From: Flavobacteriaceae bacterium
GTDB taxonomy: Bacteria > Bacteroidota > Bacteroidia > Flavobacteriales > Flavobacteriaceae
Assembly (NCBI GenBank): GCA_024643385.1
Contig: JAHEMZ010000013.1
Coordinates: 1-52,482 of the forward strand
Direction: 5' to 3'
Length of the DNA stretch: 52,482 nucleotides
Shown here piece after piece: positions 9,486-17,390 of the stretch (position 1 is the first letter of the stretch; each line of letters starts with the position of its first letter). The translations under genes and the position numbers were made by a program. The notes under the pieces were generated by a model, which did no database searches, was not told the DNA's origin, and worked only from the letters and a program-made list of their open reading frames with translations.

Positions 9486-10367
9486 ATGTCCAACAAAACG
9501 ATTATAGCGCATCGTGGGGCTTCAGGGTACCTTCCTGAACATACCGTAGCCTGTAAAGCAATGGCCTATGCCATGCATCCCGATTTTATTGAACAGGACG
9601 TGGTTTTAAGTAAAGATAAGATCCCTATTGTTATCCACGATATCCATTTAGATACTACGACCAATGTCTCCACTCTTTACGGTGACCGAAGGAGAGAGGA
9701 TGGTCGTTATTATGTCATCGATTTTACTTTTGAAGAGTTAAAAACACTGAAGGTGCATGAACGCATCGATATTTCCTCCGGGAAAGCCGTTTATCCGAAT
9801 CGATTTCCTTTAGGTAAATTACGCTTTGGTTTGCATTCCTTGGCTGAAGAAATTGAATTGATACAAGGATTAAATAAGAGCACGGGTTATAATATTGGAA
9901 TTTATCCGGAAATAAAAGACCCTCAATTTCATCGAAATGAAGGAATGGACATTTCGTTGATCGTATTAGGTATTTTAAGAGAATACGGATACACTTCGAA
10001 AAAAGATCTTTGCCTTTTACAATGTTTTGACGGTCTAGAATTACAACGAATCCGAACAGAACTGAAATGCGAACTCTGCCTGGTGCAATTAATGGAACTT
10101 GAATCGGAGATTAAATCCATTCCCCATTTTGCCAACTATGTCGATGGTCTTGGCCCTTGGTTAGGTTTATTGAATGTATCAAATTTGATGGAGTTGGCGA
10201 AAGAGCATCATTTGTTCGTACACGCCTATACTTTGAGAGCAGAAGAATTAAATAATGCCCTATCTTTCGACGACCTACTTTATAAAATATTGATTAAGGA
10301 TGGTGTTGATGGAGTGTTCACAGATCAACCGGATCTTGTATTAAATTTTTTAAATAGAGTGCCATGA
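9486..10367 (+). CDS. Glycerophosphodiester phosphodiesterase, GlpQ-like, no signal peptide
   Basis: A 293-residue GDPD-family enzyme, expected to hydrolyse glycerophosphodiesters to glycerol-3-phosphate and an alcohol. It has the HRG catalytic start ([15 protein letters not shown]), the metal-binding E-x-D ([11 protein letters not shown]) and the second catalytic His in [11 protein letters not shown]. The segment around [20 protein letters not shown] is typical of periplasmic GlpQ rather than short cytoplasmic UgpQ. However, the protein begins [11 protein letters not shown] with no signal peptide, so a cytoplasmic location is inferred. Its stop codon overlaps the rluF start (ATGA), giving translational coupling to an rRNA modification gene with no obvious functional link. 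Confidence 0.9.
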   Translation: MSNKTIIAHRGASGYLPEHTVACKAMAYAMHPDFIEQDVVLSKDKIPIVIHDIHLDTTTNVSTLYGDRRREDGRYYVIDFTFEELKTLKVHERIDISSGKAVYPNRFPLGKLRFGLHSLAEEIELIQGLNKSTGYNIGIYPEIKDPQFHRNEGMDISLIVLGILREYGYTSKKDLCLLQCFDGLELQRIRTELKCELCLVQLMELESEIKSIPHFANYVDGLGPWLGLLNVSNLMELAKEHHLFVHAYTLRAEELNNALSFDDLLYKILIKDGVDGVFTDQPDLVLNFLNRVP

Positions 10368-11140
10368 GCTATCATCCCGATTCGACCCGTCTTAACAAAG
10401 CCATAAGCGACAGTGGATACTGTTCTCGTCGACAAGCAGACAGCTTTATTGAAAAAGGTCAGGTTACCGTTAATGGCGAAGTAGCAGGATTAGGTGATAG
10501 AGTCATGCCTAATGACAAAATTATGGTCAATGGAGAACAAATCAAGGAAAATGAAAAATTGGTCTATTTGGCACTTAACAAACCGGTTGGAATAACTAGC
10601 ACCACAGATACTCGTATTAAAGGAAATGTCGTAGATTTTATTGGTCATAAGGAAAGGATCTTTCATATTGGACGACTGGATAAACCCAGTGAAGGACTTA
10701 TCCTTATGACAAACGACGGAGATATCGTAAACAAAATTCTTCGAGCGGGTAATGAGCATGAAAAAGAATATATTGTCAAGGTAGATCGCCCGATCACGGA
10801 TGATTTTTTAAATCGTATGCGGAATGGGATCCCGATCTTGGAAACAATTACGAAGAAATGCAAGGTAGAAAAGATAAGTAGATTTGTATTTCGTATTATT
10901 CTGGTACAAGGCCTAAATCGTCAAATTCGAAGAATGTGTGAATACTTGGAGTACGAAGTACTTGAATTAAAGCGAATTAGGATCATGAATATTGAACTAG
11001 GAAATTTACCTGTCGGTAAATGGCGAGATTTGACACAAGAAGAATTAAAAGGTTTACAACGGTCCATTCAAAACTCAGACAACAGTTCGTTTGTTGATGC
11101 GAAGGAGGAGAAAAGAGTGGGAAAAGGAGGAGATCGTTAA
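10364..11140 (+). CDS. rluF: 23S rRNA pseudouridine synthase, RluF-like
   Basis: A 258-residue pseudouridine synthase of the RsuA/RluB/E/F group. An N-terminal S4 RNA-binding domain (about residues 8-60, [18 protein letters not shown]) is followed by the catalytic domain with [11 protein letters not shown]106 is the expected nucleophile. The stretch [16 protein letters not shown] and the C-terminal [15 protein letters not shown] match RluF, which modifies 23S rRNA in the U2604 region in E. coli. The C-terminal 30 residues are a charged tail rich in Lys, Glu and Gly. The start ATG overlaps the stop of the preceding phosphodiesterase gene. Confidence 0.92.
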   Translation: MSYHPDSTRLNKAISDSGYCSRRQADSFIEKGQVTVNGEVAGLGDRVMPNDKIMVNGEQIKENEKLVYLALNKPVGITSTTDTRIKGNVVDFIGHKERIFHIGRLDKPSEGLILMTNDGDIVNKILRAGNEHEKEYIVKVDRPITDDFLNRMRNGIPILETITKKCKVEKISRFVFRIILVQGLNRQIRRMCEYLEYEVLELKRIRIMNIELGNLPVGKWRDLTQEELKGLQRSIQNSDNSSFVDAKEEKRVGKGGDR

Positions 11141-11144
11141 AAAA

Positions 11145-11178
11145 ATAACCGCGTGCCGATTGAGAAGCACGCGGTTAT
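11145..11178 (-). terminator. Strong intrinsic terminator for the hsp20 gene
   Basis: A perfect 12-base-pair stem, ATAACCGCGTGC / GCACGCGGTTAT, with a 10-base loop. Read on the minus strand it is followed by a T-rich tract (TTTTTTT within a few bases), so it ends the Hsp20 transcript. It may also stop readthrough from rluF, but the plus-strand side lacks a T run. Confidence 0.85.
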
Positions 11179-11205
11179 ACAACTAACTAACCAAATTAAT
11201 TTCAA

Positions 11206-11640
11206 TTATGAAATCTCAACCATACGTTTAATATTTTTAGCTTCCTCTAATTTTGGAAGCTCAATTCTTAGAATTCCATTTTCGTAACCAGCAATGATAC
11301 TATCCTTTTTTACTATATCCGGAAGCAAAAAAGTTCGTTGGAACGAAGTAAATCCGAATTCTTTTCGAGTAAATTTAGTGTCGTCCTCATTGCGCTCAAC
11401 ACTCTCATTTTCAGCACTATTCGACGATACTTTTAGCACATTTTTATCTAATTCTATCGCAATGTTCTCTTTCTTCAAACCCGGTACCGCTAATTCGAGC
11501 ACAAAATTGGAAAAATTCTCTTTAATATTCGCAGCAGGAATGCTAAATCTTTCATAATTAATTACATCCAGTCTATTTTCAGGTAAAAACTCTTCAAAGA
11601 TAGAGGGTAACCAATCGCTACTTTTTTTAACTATTTTCAT
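11206..11640 (-). CDS. Small heat shock protein, Hsp20/alpha-crystallin family
   Basis: A 144-residue chaperone that should bind unfolded proteins without ATP. The alpha-crystallin domain covers about residues 37-140: FVLELAVPGLKKENIAIELD at its start and the conserved A-x-x-x-N-G-I-L-x-I-x-L-P motif as AGYENGILRIELPK near the end. The linker includes FTRKEFGFTSFQRTFLLPD, the typical F-x-R-x-F-x-L-P segment. Length and start are normal for the family. It is monocistronic: a strong terminator follows, and the gap upstream holds a candidate promoter. No CIRCE-type repeat was found. Confidence 0.95.
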   Translation of the reverse strand: MKIVKKSSDWLPSIFEEFLPENRLDVINYERFSIPAANIKENFSNFVLELAVPGLKKENIAIELDKNVLKVSSNSAENESVERNEDDTKFTRKEFGFTSFQRTFLLPDIVKKDSIIAGYENGILRIELPKLEEAKNIKRMVEIS

Positions 11641-11683
11641 GACGCTTTATTGTTTTGAGTTATACATTTTTTTTCTAAATCAG

Positions 11684-11715
11684 CAAATAAAGTTCCAGAA
11701 GTAAAAAAATGTCAA
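11684..11715 (-). promoter_or_regulatory. Candidate promoter of the hsp20 gene
   Basis: On the minus strand TTGACA (11715-11710) is followed, 18 bases later, by TTTATTTG (11691-11684), one base off TAnnTTTG. The spacing fits, but the match is imperfect and the ATG lies 43 bases further on. Confidence 0.4.
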
Positions 11716-11768
11716 TTTGTCCTGTATATCAGAACTTTAACCGACTTTCTGTCTGTTTCTTGTCGATT

Positions 11769-12167
11769 TCAGTTATAATAGGACTGAAATATGGCAATTA
11801 ACTCTTGAGCGGGTATTATTTTATCCTCAAATTGGTCCATCTTGAGAAGAATTTGATCAATGGCCCCGGGTCGAATACCCATCTTAAGCCCAAAATTACG
11901 CAAGGCAACGACTTCCTTTTCATGCGTTTCTCTGTCCACATTCATTACCAGTAATAATTTATGAAAATGAGTGATTCGTTCCATTTCAGAGAATAAAGGG
12001 ACCGATGGTTGCGGATTTTCAAACAGATCTTCAATAGCATCAAAATCTAATCCCATGCGAGATCCAATTCGATGAATGAAGTCATGTTCGGCCGAATCGA
12101 TAATTCCATCAGCCTGAGCCAAGGTTATTAGATCACTGAGCAAAGATTTATGATGTCCTGAATTCAT
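11769..12167 (-). CDS. TerB-like (tellurite-resistance/DjlA N-terminal fold) protein
   Basis: A 132-residue all-helical soluble protein. The opening SLLSDLITLAQADGIIDSAEHDFIHRIG carries the acidic A-x-A-D-G-x-I-x-x-x-E loop typical of TerB/DjlA-type domains, which is thought to bind a metal. The second half, RNFGLKMGIRPGAIDQIL, fits the repeat of that fold. The family is associated with stress responses and envelope or phage defence contexts, but no other Ter genes are nearby, so no tellurite role should be inferred. It lies between hsp20 and a terminator, apparently as a single gene. Confidence 0.75.
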   Translation of the reverse strand: MNSGHHKSLLSDLITLAQADGIIDSAEHDFIHRIGSRMGLDFDAIEDLFENPQPSVPLFSEMERITHFHKLLLVMNVDRETHEKEVVALRNFGLKMGIRPGAIDQILLKMDQFEDKIIPAQELIAIFQSYYN

Positions 12168-12202
12168 TTTACAATACTACTAAAATTTTAGACTTTCCCA
12201 TA

Positions 12203-12229
12203 AAAAAACCCGGTACTCCCGGGTTTTTT
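12203..12229 (-). terminator. Symmetric intrinsic terminator
   Basis: Stem AAAAAACCCGG / CCGGGTTTTTT (12203-12213 with 12219-12229), loop TACTC. It has a T run on both strands, so it can act in both directions. It sits just past the stop of the minus-strand gene at 12244-12585 and should end that transcript before the TerB-like gene. Confidence 0.88.
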
Positions 12230-12243
12230 GGGTCAATGATTGG

Positions 12244-12585
12244 TTAACTTTTTGACGTGAAAGTTACGGGTAATTGATATGCTTTCCCTTTTTCTAATCC
12301 GTTGTTCAATTTTTGATAATTCAATCGGGCCTTCACATAATTTTCCAATGTTTGGTTATCCGTATGCACAGATAATACGACCAATTGATCTTCATCATTC
12401 ACAAATAGAGAAACTTGGGCGCTTAATTTTTCTGTTACTTCAAAAGAAGGACTTTTTAACATTTCTGCTATTTCCTCTGATGCAAGTTGAATTTGTTTTT
12501 TGTCGTCCACCGGTTGATTCGCGGCGCTTAAAGTGGTCACACTAACTAACACTACTGCTAAAAGAATTGATTTGATTGTTTTCAT
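12244..12585 (-). CDS. Small exported protein of unknown function
   Basis: A 113-residue protein with a clear Sec signal (MKTIKSILLAVVLVSVTTLSAA, cleavage near SAANQ). The mature 90 residues include SLFVNDEDQLVVLSVHTDN, then ENYVKARLNYQKL and a closing YQLPVTFTSK. This order (strand, short helix, G-x-x-Y-x-L-P-V-x-F strand) loosely resembles the C-terminal domain of TonB-type proteins, but the TonB-typical proline-rich linker and membrane anchor are absent, so I do not name it. It is flanked by strong terminators on both sides and is therefore monocistronic. Confidence 0.75.
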   Translation of the reverse strand: MKTIKSILLAVVLVSVTTLSAANQPVDDKKQIQLASEEIAEMLKSPSFEVTEKLSAQVSLFVNDEDQLVVLSVHTDNQTLENYVKARLNYQKLNNGLEKGKAYQLPVTFTSKS

Positions 12586-12684
12586 GATTATTCGTTTTAA
12601 GATTGATACCTAATAGACGATACCTCATAACAAATGTTACTTAAATAGTTCATTTTTAACGCTATGTTAACCTATGTACAAAAA

Positions 12685-12706
12685 AAAGCCCCAACATTGG
12701 GGCTTT
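12685..12706 (-). terminator. Intrinsic terminator of sucC
   Basis: Stem AAAGCCCCAA / TTGGGGCTTT with a two-base loop. Read on the minus strand it continues into a run of T. It lies 24 bases beyond the sucC stop. Confidence 0.9.
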
Positions 12707-12729
12707 CGATAAAATGTTCTTTTATACAC

Positions 12730-13920
12730 TTAGGACAGGACAGCTTGAACTTTATCCGCAGCTTCTTGGAATTCAATAGCCGAATATACATCCAGTCCAC
12801 TATTATCAATAATCTCTTTCGCTATATCCGCATTGGTCCCTTGCAATCGTACAATTATTGGTACATGTATTGTACCCATGTTATTATAAGCATCAACAAT
12901 TCCTTGCGCCACTCGATCACAACGAACGATCCCTCCAAATATATTAACGAGAATTGCCTTTACATTAGGATCCTTTAAGATCAATTTGAAAGCCGATTCC
13001 ACACGCTCTGCGTCTGCTGTTCCACCTACATCCAAAAAGTTGGCCGGTTCCCCGCCTGCTTGTTTTATCAAATCCATGGTTGCCATCGCTAATCCGGCTC
13101 CATTCACCATACATCCCACATTCCCATCTAGATCCACATAGTTTAATCCCGACTCCTTCGCTTCTACCTCCACGGCGTTCTCTTCGCGCAAATCCCGCAT
13201 AACCTCATAATCTTTATGGCGATACAGTGCATTATCATCTATTGTAACTTTGGCATCCACTGCAATGACTCGATCATCACTGGTTTTCAACACAGGATTG
13301 ATCTCAAAAAGTGAAGCATCCGATTTTGAATAGGCCGTATAAAGAGCCGTAACGAATTTGGTCATTTGTTTAAAAGCTTGTCCGCTCAATCCCAAATTGA
13401 AAGCTATTTTTCTGGCTTGAAAGGCCTGCAACCCTACAGCCGGGTCAATTTCTTCCGTAAAAATTAAATGTGGGGTCTTCTCGGCAACCGTTTCAATATC
13501 CATTCCCCCTTCCGTAGAATACATGATCATATTTCGACCGATCGATCGATTCAATAATACACTCATATAATATTCCTCCGGCTCAGACGCTCCGGGATAA
13601 TATACATCTTCAGTCACTAATACCTGATGTACTTTTTTCCCTTCCGCACTGGTTTGCGGGGTGATTAGGTTCATGCCAATGATTTGACTCGCCAATTGCT
13701 CCACTTGCTCCAAATTTTTCGCAAGTTTAACACCTCCTCCTTTACCTCTACCTCCCGCATGTACCTGTGCTTTGATCACATGCCATCCTGTTCCCGTTTC
13801 TTCGGTTAACTTTTTGGCTGCTGCTACAGCTTCCGCAGGTGTTTCAGCGACAATTCCACGTTGAATGTCCACTCCAAAACTACTTAATATCTCTTTTCCT
13901 TGGTATTCGTGTAAATTCAT
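12730..13920 (-). CDS. sucC: Succinate--CoA ligase (ADP-forming) subunit beta
   Basis: The 396-residue beta subunit of succinyl-CoA synthetase, a TCA-cycle enzyme making ATP from succinyl-CoA. It starts MNLHEYQGKEILSSFGV, the family hallmark. The ATP-grasp domain has AQVHAGGRGKGGGVK, and the C-terminal CoA-ligase domain has LDVGGTADAERV and NIFGGIVRCDRVAQGI. Length is near normal (385-400). The alpha subunit gene sucD is not adjacent, a common arrangement in Flavobacteriia. A -7 box lies 24 bases upstream, and the gene diverges from lysA. Confidence 0.98.
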   Translation of the reverse strand: MNLHEYQGKEILSSFGVDIQRGIVAETPAEAVAAAKKLTEETGTGWHVIKAQVHAGGRGKGGGVKLAKNLEQVEQLASQIIGMNLITPQTSAEGKKVHQVLVTEDVYYPGASEPEEYYMSVLLNRSIGRNMIMYSTEGGMDIETVAEKTPHLIFTEEIDPAVGLQAFQARKIAFNLGLSGQAFKQMTKFVTALYTAYSKSDASLFEINPVLKTSDDRVIAVDAKVTIDDNALYRHKDYEVMRDLREENAVEVEAKESGLNYVDLDGNVGCMVNGAGLAMATMDLIKQAGGEPANFLDVGGTADAERVESAFKLILKDPNVKAILVNIFGGIVRCDRVAQGIVDAYNNMGTIHVPIIVRLQGTNADIAKEIIDNSGLDVYSAIEFQEAADKVQAVLS

Positions 13921-13944
13921 TTTTATTGATTTTTTTCAGCTTCA

Positions 13945-13952
13945 CAAAAGTA
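13945..13952 (-). promoter_or_regulatory. -7 box (TACTTTTG) of sucC
   Basis: Exact TAnnTTTG match on the minus strand, 24 bases before the sucC ATG. No clear -33 TTG at the usual distance. Confidence 0.6.
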
Positions 13953-14046
13953 ATAAATGTTGGGATGAAATACCCCATCTTTTGGTTTTTTGGAAATAGT
14001 TTTTCGGTTTTAGATGAAATAATAAGTAGATTTAAACCCTAGCGCT

Positions 14047-14054
14047 TATTTTTG
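14047..14054 (+). promoter_or_regulatory. -7 box (TATTTTTG) of lysA
   Basis: Exact TAnnTTTG match, 32 bases before the lysA ATG. It is arranged divergently with the sucC promoter about 95 bases away. Confidence 0.6.
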
Positions 14055-14086
14055 CATTCCCTTTTCGGAATAAAAACTCAATAAGC

Positions 14087-15292
14087 ATGACAAATCAAGA
14101 TCTTCTCGCCGCGGTTAAAGAATATGGTAGCCCGTTATATATATACGATGCCGCTATGATGGAATCGCAATACAACAGACTTGTAAACGCCTTTAAGGAC
14201 GTGAAGCATATAAAAGTAAATTATGCCGTGAAAGCCTTGTCCAATATGTCCGTTTTGAAACTATTACATTCCTTTGGAGCCGGGATGGACACAGTTTCTA
14301 TTCAGGAGGTGAAATTAGCTTTGACGGCCGGGATTCCACCGGAGATGATTATTTATACCCCTAACGGTGTTTCTTTGGAAGAAATCGAAAAGGCAGTAAC
14401 CTTAGGCGTTCAGATTAACATCGACAATTTGTCCATTTTGGAACAATTTGGAACTAAGTACCCAAAAATTCCTGTGTGTATTCGTATCAATCCTCATGTG
14501 ATGGCAGGCGGAAATACCAATATCTCGGTGGGTCACATTGATAGCAAGTTTGGAATTTCTATCCACCAGATGCCTCATATTCAGCGTATTGTAGATAATA
14601 CAGGCATGCATATCAATGGAATTCATATGCATACCGGGAGTGATATCTTGGATATAGACGTCTTTTTATATGCATCCGAAATTTTATTTGATGCAGCGAC
14701 CCATTTTAAGGATTTAGAATTTATTGACTTCGGAAGTGGTTTTAAAGTGCCTTACAAAACAGGTGACATTGAGACCAATGTGGAGGAATTCGGCGAAAAA
14801 TTAAGTAAGCGATTTAATACGTTCTGTGATAATTATGGAAAAGAGCTCACATTGGCCTTTGAACCCGGAAAGTTTTTAGTGAGTGAGTCAGGAAAGTTTT
14901 TGGCAAAAGTGAATGTGGTCAAACAGACAACCTCAACGGTATTCGCACAAATAGATAGTGGTTTTAACCATCTGATTCGACCTATGTTATATGGCAGTCA
15001 ACACGAGATCATCAATATCAGTAATCCTGATGGGAAGGAACGATTTTATAGCGTTGTAGGCTATATTTGTGAAACAGATACCTTTGCCAATAATAGAAGG
15101 ATTAATGAAATTTCTGAAGGAGATATCCTTTCTTTTCACAATGCCGGAGCATATTGTTTTACGATGTCAAGCAATTATAATTCAAGATATCGTCCGGCTG
15201 AAGTACTCTGGTACCAAGGCAAACCACACTTGATTCAAAAAAGAGAAACCTTTGAGGATTTAGTAAAAAATCAAGTACAAATCGAATTATAG
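14087..15292 (+). CDS. lysA: Diaminopimelate decarboxylase
   Basis: A 401-residue PLP enzyme catalysing the last step of lysine synthesis, meso-diaminopimelate to lysine and CO2. The PLP Lys is K49 in VNYAVKALSN. The barrel has HMHTGSDI and DFGSGFKVPY (phosphate-binding Gly loop). The C-terminal domain has FEPGKFLV and GYICETDTFANNR, the Cys-Glu-x-x-D that completes the active site of the partner subunit. Length is normal. The next gene, a serine hydrolase lipoprotein, starts 2 bases after the stop, so the two form an operon that links lysine/DAP metabolism with a cell-wall-type enzyme. Confidence 0.94.
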   Translation: MTNQDLLAAVKEYGSPLYIYDAAMMESQYNRLVNAFKDVKHIKVNYAVKALSNMSVLKLLHSFGAGMDTVSIQEVKLALTAGIPPEMIIYTPNGVSLEEIEKAVTLGVQINIDNLSILEQFGTKYPKIPVCIRINPHVMAGGNTNISVGHIDSKFGISIHQMPHIQRIVDNTGMHINGIHMHTGSDILDIDVFLYASEILFDAATHFKDLEFIDFGSGFKVPYKTGDIETNVEEFGEKLSKRFNTFCDNYGKELTLAFEPGKFLVSESGKFLAKVNVVKQTTSTVFAQIDSGFNHLIRPMLYGSQHEIINISNPDGKERFYSVVGYICETDTFANNRRINEISEGDILSFHNAGAYCFTMSSNYNSRYRPAEVLWYQGKPHLIQKRETFEDLVKNQVQIEL

Positions 15293-15294
15293 TC

Positions 15295-16449
15295 ATGCTA
15301 AAGGAACTTAAAAGTTCGTTCAATAAGTTCATTTTCATAGGATTCATATTGAGCTTCTTTTTTTCGAGTTGCGAACAACCGAAAACCTCACCTTTGGAGA
15401 AGGCACTATGGAGCGCTCATCCTGCCATGTTAAAGGTATTGCATGACCCAAAGGGTTTTGAGATCCAAATTATTTACACCCAAATTGATTACAACGAAAA
15501 AGGAGAGGTTTTCTTTACGGATTATACCTTTCGCAGTGACACAATACAGTATTTCTATCCTGCCAGTACCGTAAAATTACCCATGGCCGTATTAGCTTTG
15601 GAAGTAATAGATTCCATTAAAGAATTACAAATAGACACCCCGTACTTCATAAAGTATGATAGTGTTACGCATTCTGTAAGTGATGACGTGCGGCAAATAT
15701 TAGCCGTGAGCGATAATGATGCGTATAACCGATTGTATGAAATGTTGGGGAGAGATTATGTAAACAAAAGGATGAAGGAATTGGGTATATCCGCTTTTAG
15801 GCTGGCTCACCGACTTGACACTGATAGTTCTGACAGAACACATAGAATACCGCTTGCTTTTCTCCGGAAAAAGGACACTTTGTTTCTCGGTGGCGGGTTG
15901 GATAGGGATATCCAGCCTTTATTCAAAAAAGGGATCCGAAAGGGAAAAGGGGTAATGCATGATGATCAAATTATTGGTGAACCGATGGATTTTTCAATGA
16001 AGAACTTCTTTCCTCTTCAGGCTCAACAAGAGTTATTGAAACGTATTTTCTTTCCGGAATTCTACCCCAAGGATCAACAACTTCGACTTTCAGGTTCTAC
16101 TCGGCTGTTTTTACAAGAACAAATGCATACCCTTCCATCCGACAACGGCTATAATGCTGAAGAATTCTATGATAGTTATGGTAAATTCTTTTTGTATGGC
16201 GATTCAAAAGAACGTATTCCTAAGACGATAAAGATCTATAATAAAGTAGGCTACGCATATGGAACTCTCACGGACACCGCCTATATCGTTGATGAGGTCA
16301 ATGAGGTTGAATTCATGGTGACGGCTACTATTTTGGTGAATGCGAACGGGATATTCAATGACGACGTGTACGAATACGAATCGATCGGGATTCCGTTTTT
16401 GGCGCAATTAGGAAGGGAATTATATTTGCAGGAGCGAAGTAGGAATTAA
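15295..16449 (+). CDS. Serine hydrolase lipoprotein (class A beta-lactamase/PBP fold)
   Basis: A 384-residue lipoprotein with lipobox FFFSSC (C26). The penicillin-recognising fold is present: SxxK as S91-T-V-K94 (YPASTVKLP), and SDN at 139-141 (AVSDNDAYNRLYE). The third motif, usually KTG, appears to be KVG in IYNKVGYAYGTL. It is longer than true class A beta-lactamases (about 290), so I read it as a divergent serine hydrolase or peptidase rather than a resistance enzyme. The substrate is unknown. It starts 2 bases after lysA and its 3' end overlaps the convergent NMO-like gene by 4 bases. Confidence 0.85.
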   Translation: MLKELKSSFNKFIFIGFILSFFFSSCEQPKTSPLEKALWSAHPAMLKVLHDPKGFEIQIIYTQIDYNEKGEVFFTDYTFRSDTIQYFYPASTVKLPMAVLALEVIDSIKELQIDTPYFIKYDSVTHSVSDDVRQILAVSDNDAYNRLYEMLGRDYVNKRMKELGISAFRLAHRLDTDSSDRTHRIPLAFLRKKDTLFLGGGLDRDIQPLFKKGIRKGKGVMHDDQIIGEPMDFSMKNFFPLQAQQELLKRIFFPEFYPKDQQLRLSGSTRLFLQEQMHTLPSDNGYNAEEFYDSYGKFFLYGDSKERIPKTIKIYNKVGYAYGTLTDTAYIVDEVNEVEFMVTATILVNANGIFNDDVYEYESIGIPFLAQLGRELYLQERSRN

Positions 16450-17390
16450 AATAAATCTTGAACCTCCCTTTTAGCTTGTCTGTATTCAGTCAACATATCC
16501 TCCAAGATTTTACCGGCAGGTTTAATATCGTGAATAAGTCCTGCTATTTGTCCTATTTCCAGCTCGCCTTCGATAAGATCACCTTCAAACATGCCTCGTT
16601 TGGCCCGAGCTCTGCCTAAAAGTGTTTTAAGGTCTTCGACGGAAGGAGCTGTTTTGTACAATTCTTTTAGATCTTGGTAGAATTTATTTTTAATCAGTCG
16701 AACGGGCGCTAATTCCTTTAATGTCAATTCTGTATCCCCTTCCTGAGCGTTTACTACCACCGATTTAAAATTAGGATGTGCACTACTCTCTTCAGACGCA
16801 ACAAACCTACTTCCTACCTGAACTGCATCTGCACCCAGGGTCATAGCGGCCAACATCCCTCTTCCGGTAGCAATTCCTCCCGCGGCAATTAAGGGAACTG
16901 AAATTTTCTCCTTCACCATCGGGATCAAGGTAAAAGTGGTTGTTTCTTCTCGTCCGTTATGTCCCCCGGCCTCAAATCCTTCAGCGACCACCGCATCCAC
17001 TCCGGCGTCTTGTGCTTTTAATGCAAACTTCACGCTGCTTACCACATGAATCACAATTATGCCATGAGATTTTAAGCGATGCGTATAACTTTTCGGATTT
17101 CCCGCGGAAGTGAAAACAATTGGCACTTTTTCTTCTATAATGATATCGATTAGTTCCTCAATATTTGGATAAAGCATGGGAACGTTCACCCCAAAAGGCT
17201 TTTGAGTTGCCTTTTTACATTTATGAATGTGTTCCCGCAATACATCCGGATACATGGATCCCGCTCCCAACAATCCTAAACCGCCGGCATTACTCACAGC
17301 GCTGGCAAGTCGCCATCCACTGTTCCATATCATTCCGGCCTGAATGATGGGATAATTGATTTGAAATAATTGTGTAATCCTGTTGGGCAC
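16446..17390 (-). CDS. Nitronate monooxygenase / FabK-like FMN enzyme
   Basis: A 314-residue FMN-dependent TIM-barrel protein. It opens RITQLFQINYPIIQAGMIW, has VVAEGFEAGGHNGREETTTF in the middle and PLIAAGGIATGRGMLAAMTL plus GADAVQVGSRFVASEES for FMN phosphate binding. This fits both nitronate monooxygenase and the enoyl-ACP reductase FabK, which are hard to tell apart by eye. The start is GTG at 17390, whose G is the last base of the subtilase stop (TAGTG), so translation is coupled. It is likely the last gene of an operon with mnmA and the subtilase. Confidence 0.88.
   Translation of the reverse strand: MPNRITQLFQINYPIIQAGMIWNSGWRLASAVSNAGGLGLLGAGSMYPDVLREHIHKCKKATQKPFGVNVPMLYPNIEELIDIIIEEKVPIVFTSAGNPKSYTHRLKSHGIIVIHVVSSVKFALKAQDAGVDAVVAEGFEAGGHNGREETTTFTLIPMVKEKISVPLIAAGGIATGRGMLAAMTLGADAVQVGSRFVASEESSAHPNFKSVVVNAQEGDTELTLKELAPVRLIKNKFYQDLKELYKTAPSVEDLKTLLGRARAKRGMFEGDLIEGELEIGQIAGLIHDIKPAGKILEDMLTEYRQAKREVQDLF

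Noticed and set aside
11769-12167. Tellurite-resistance locus
   Set aside because: Only a single TerB-fold protein is present with no other Ter genes, so resistance should not be inferred.
12664-12978. 104-residue plus-strand frame
   Set aside because: It is antisense to the end of sucC and runs through its terminator; sucC is certain.
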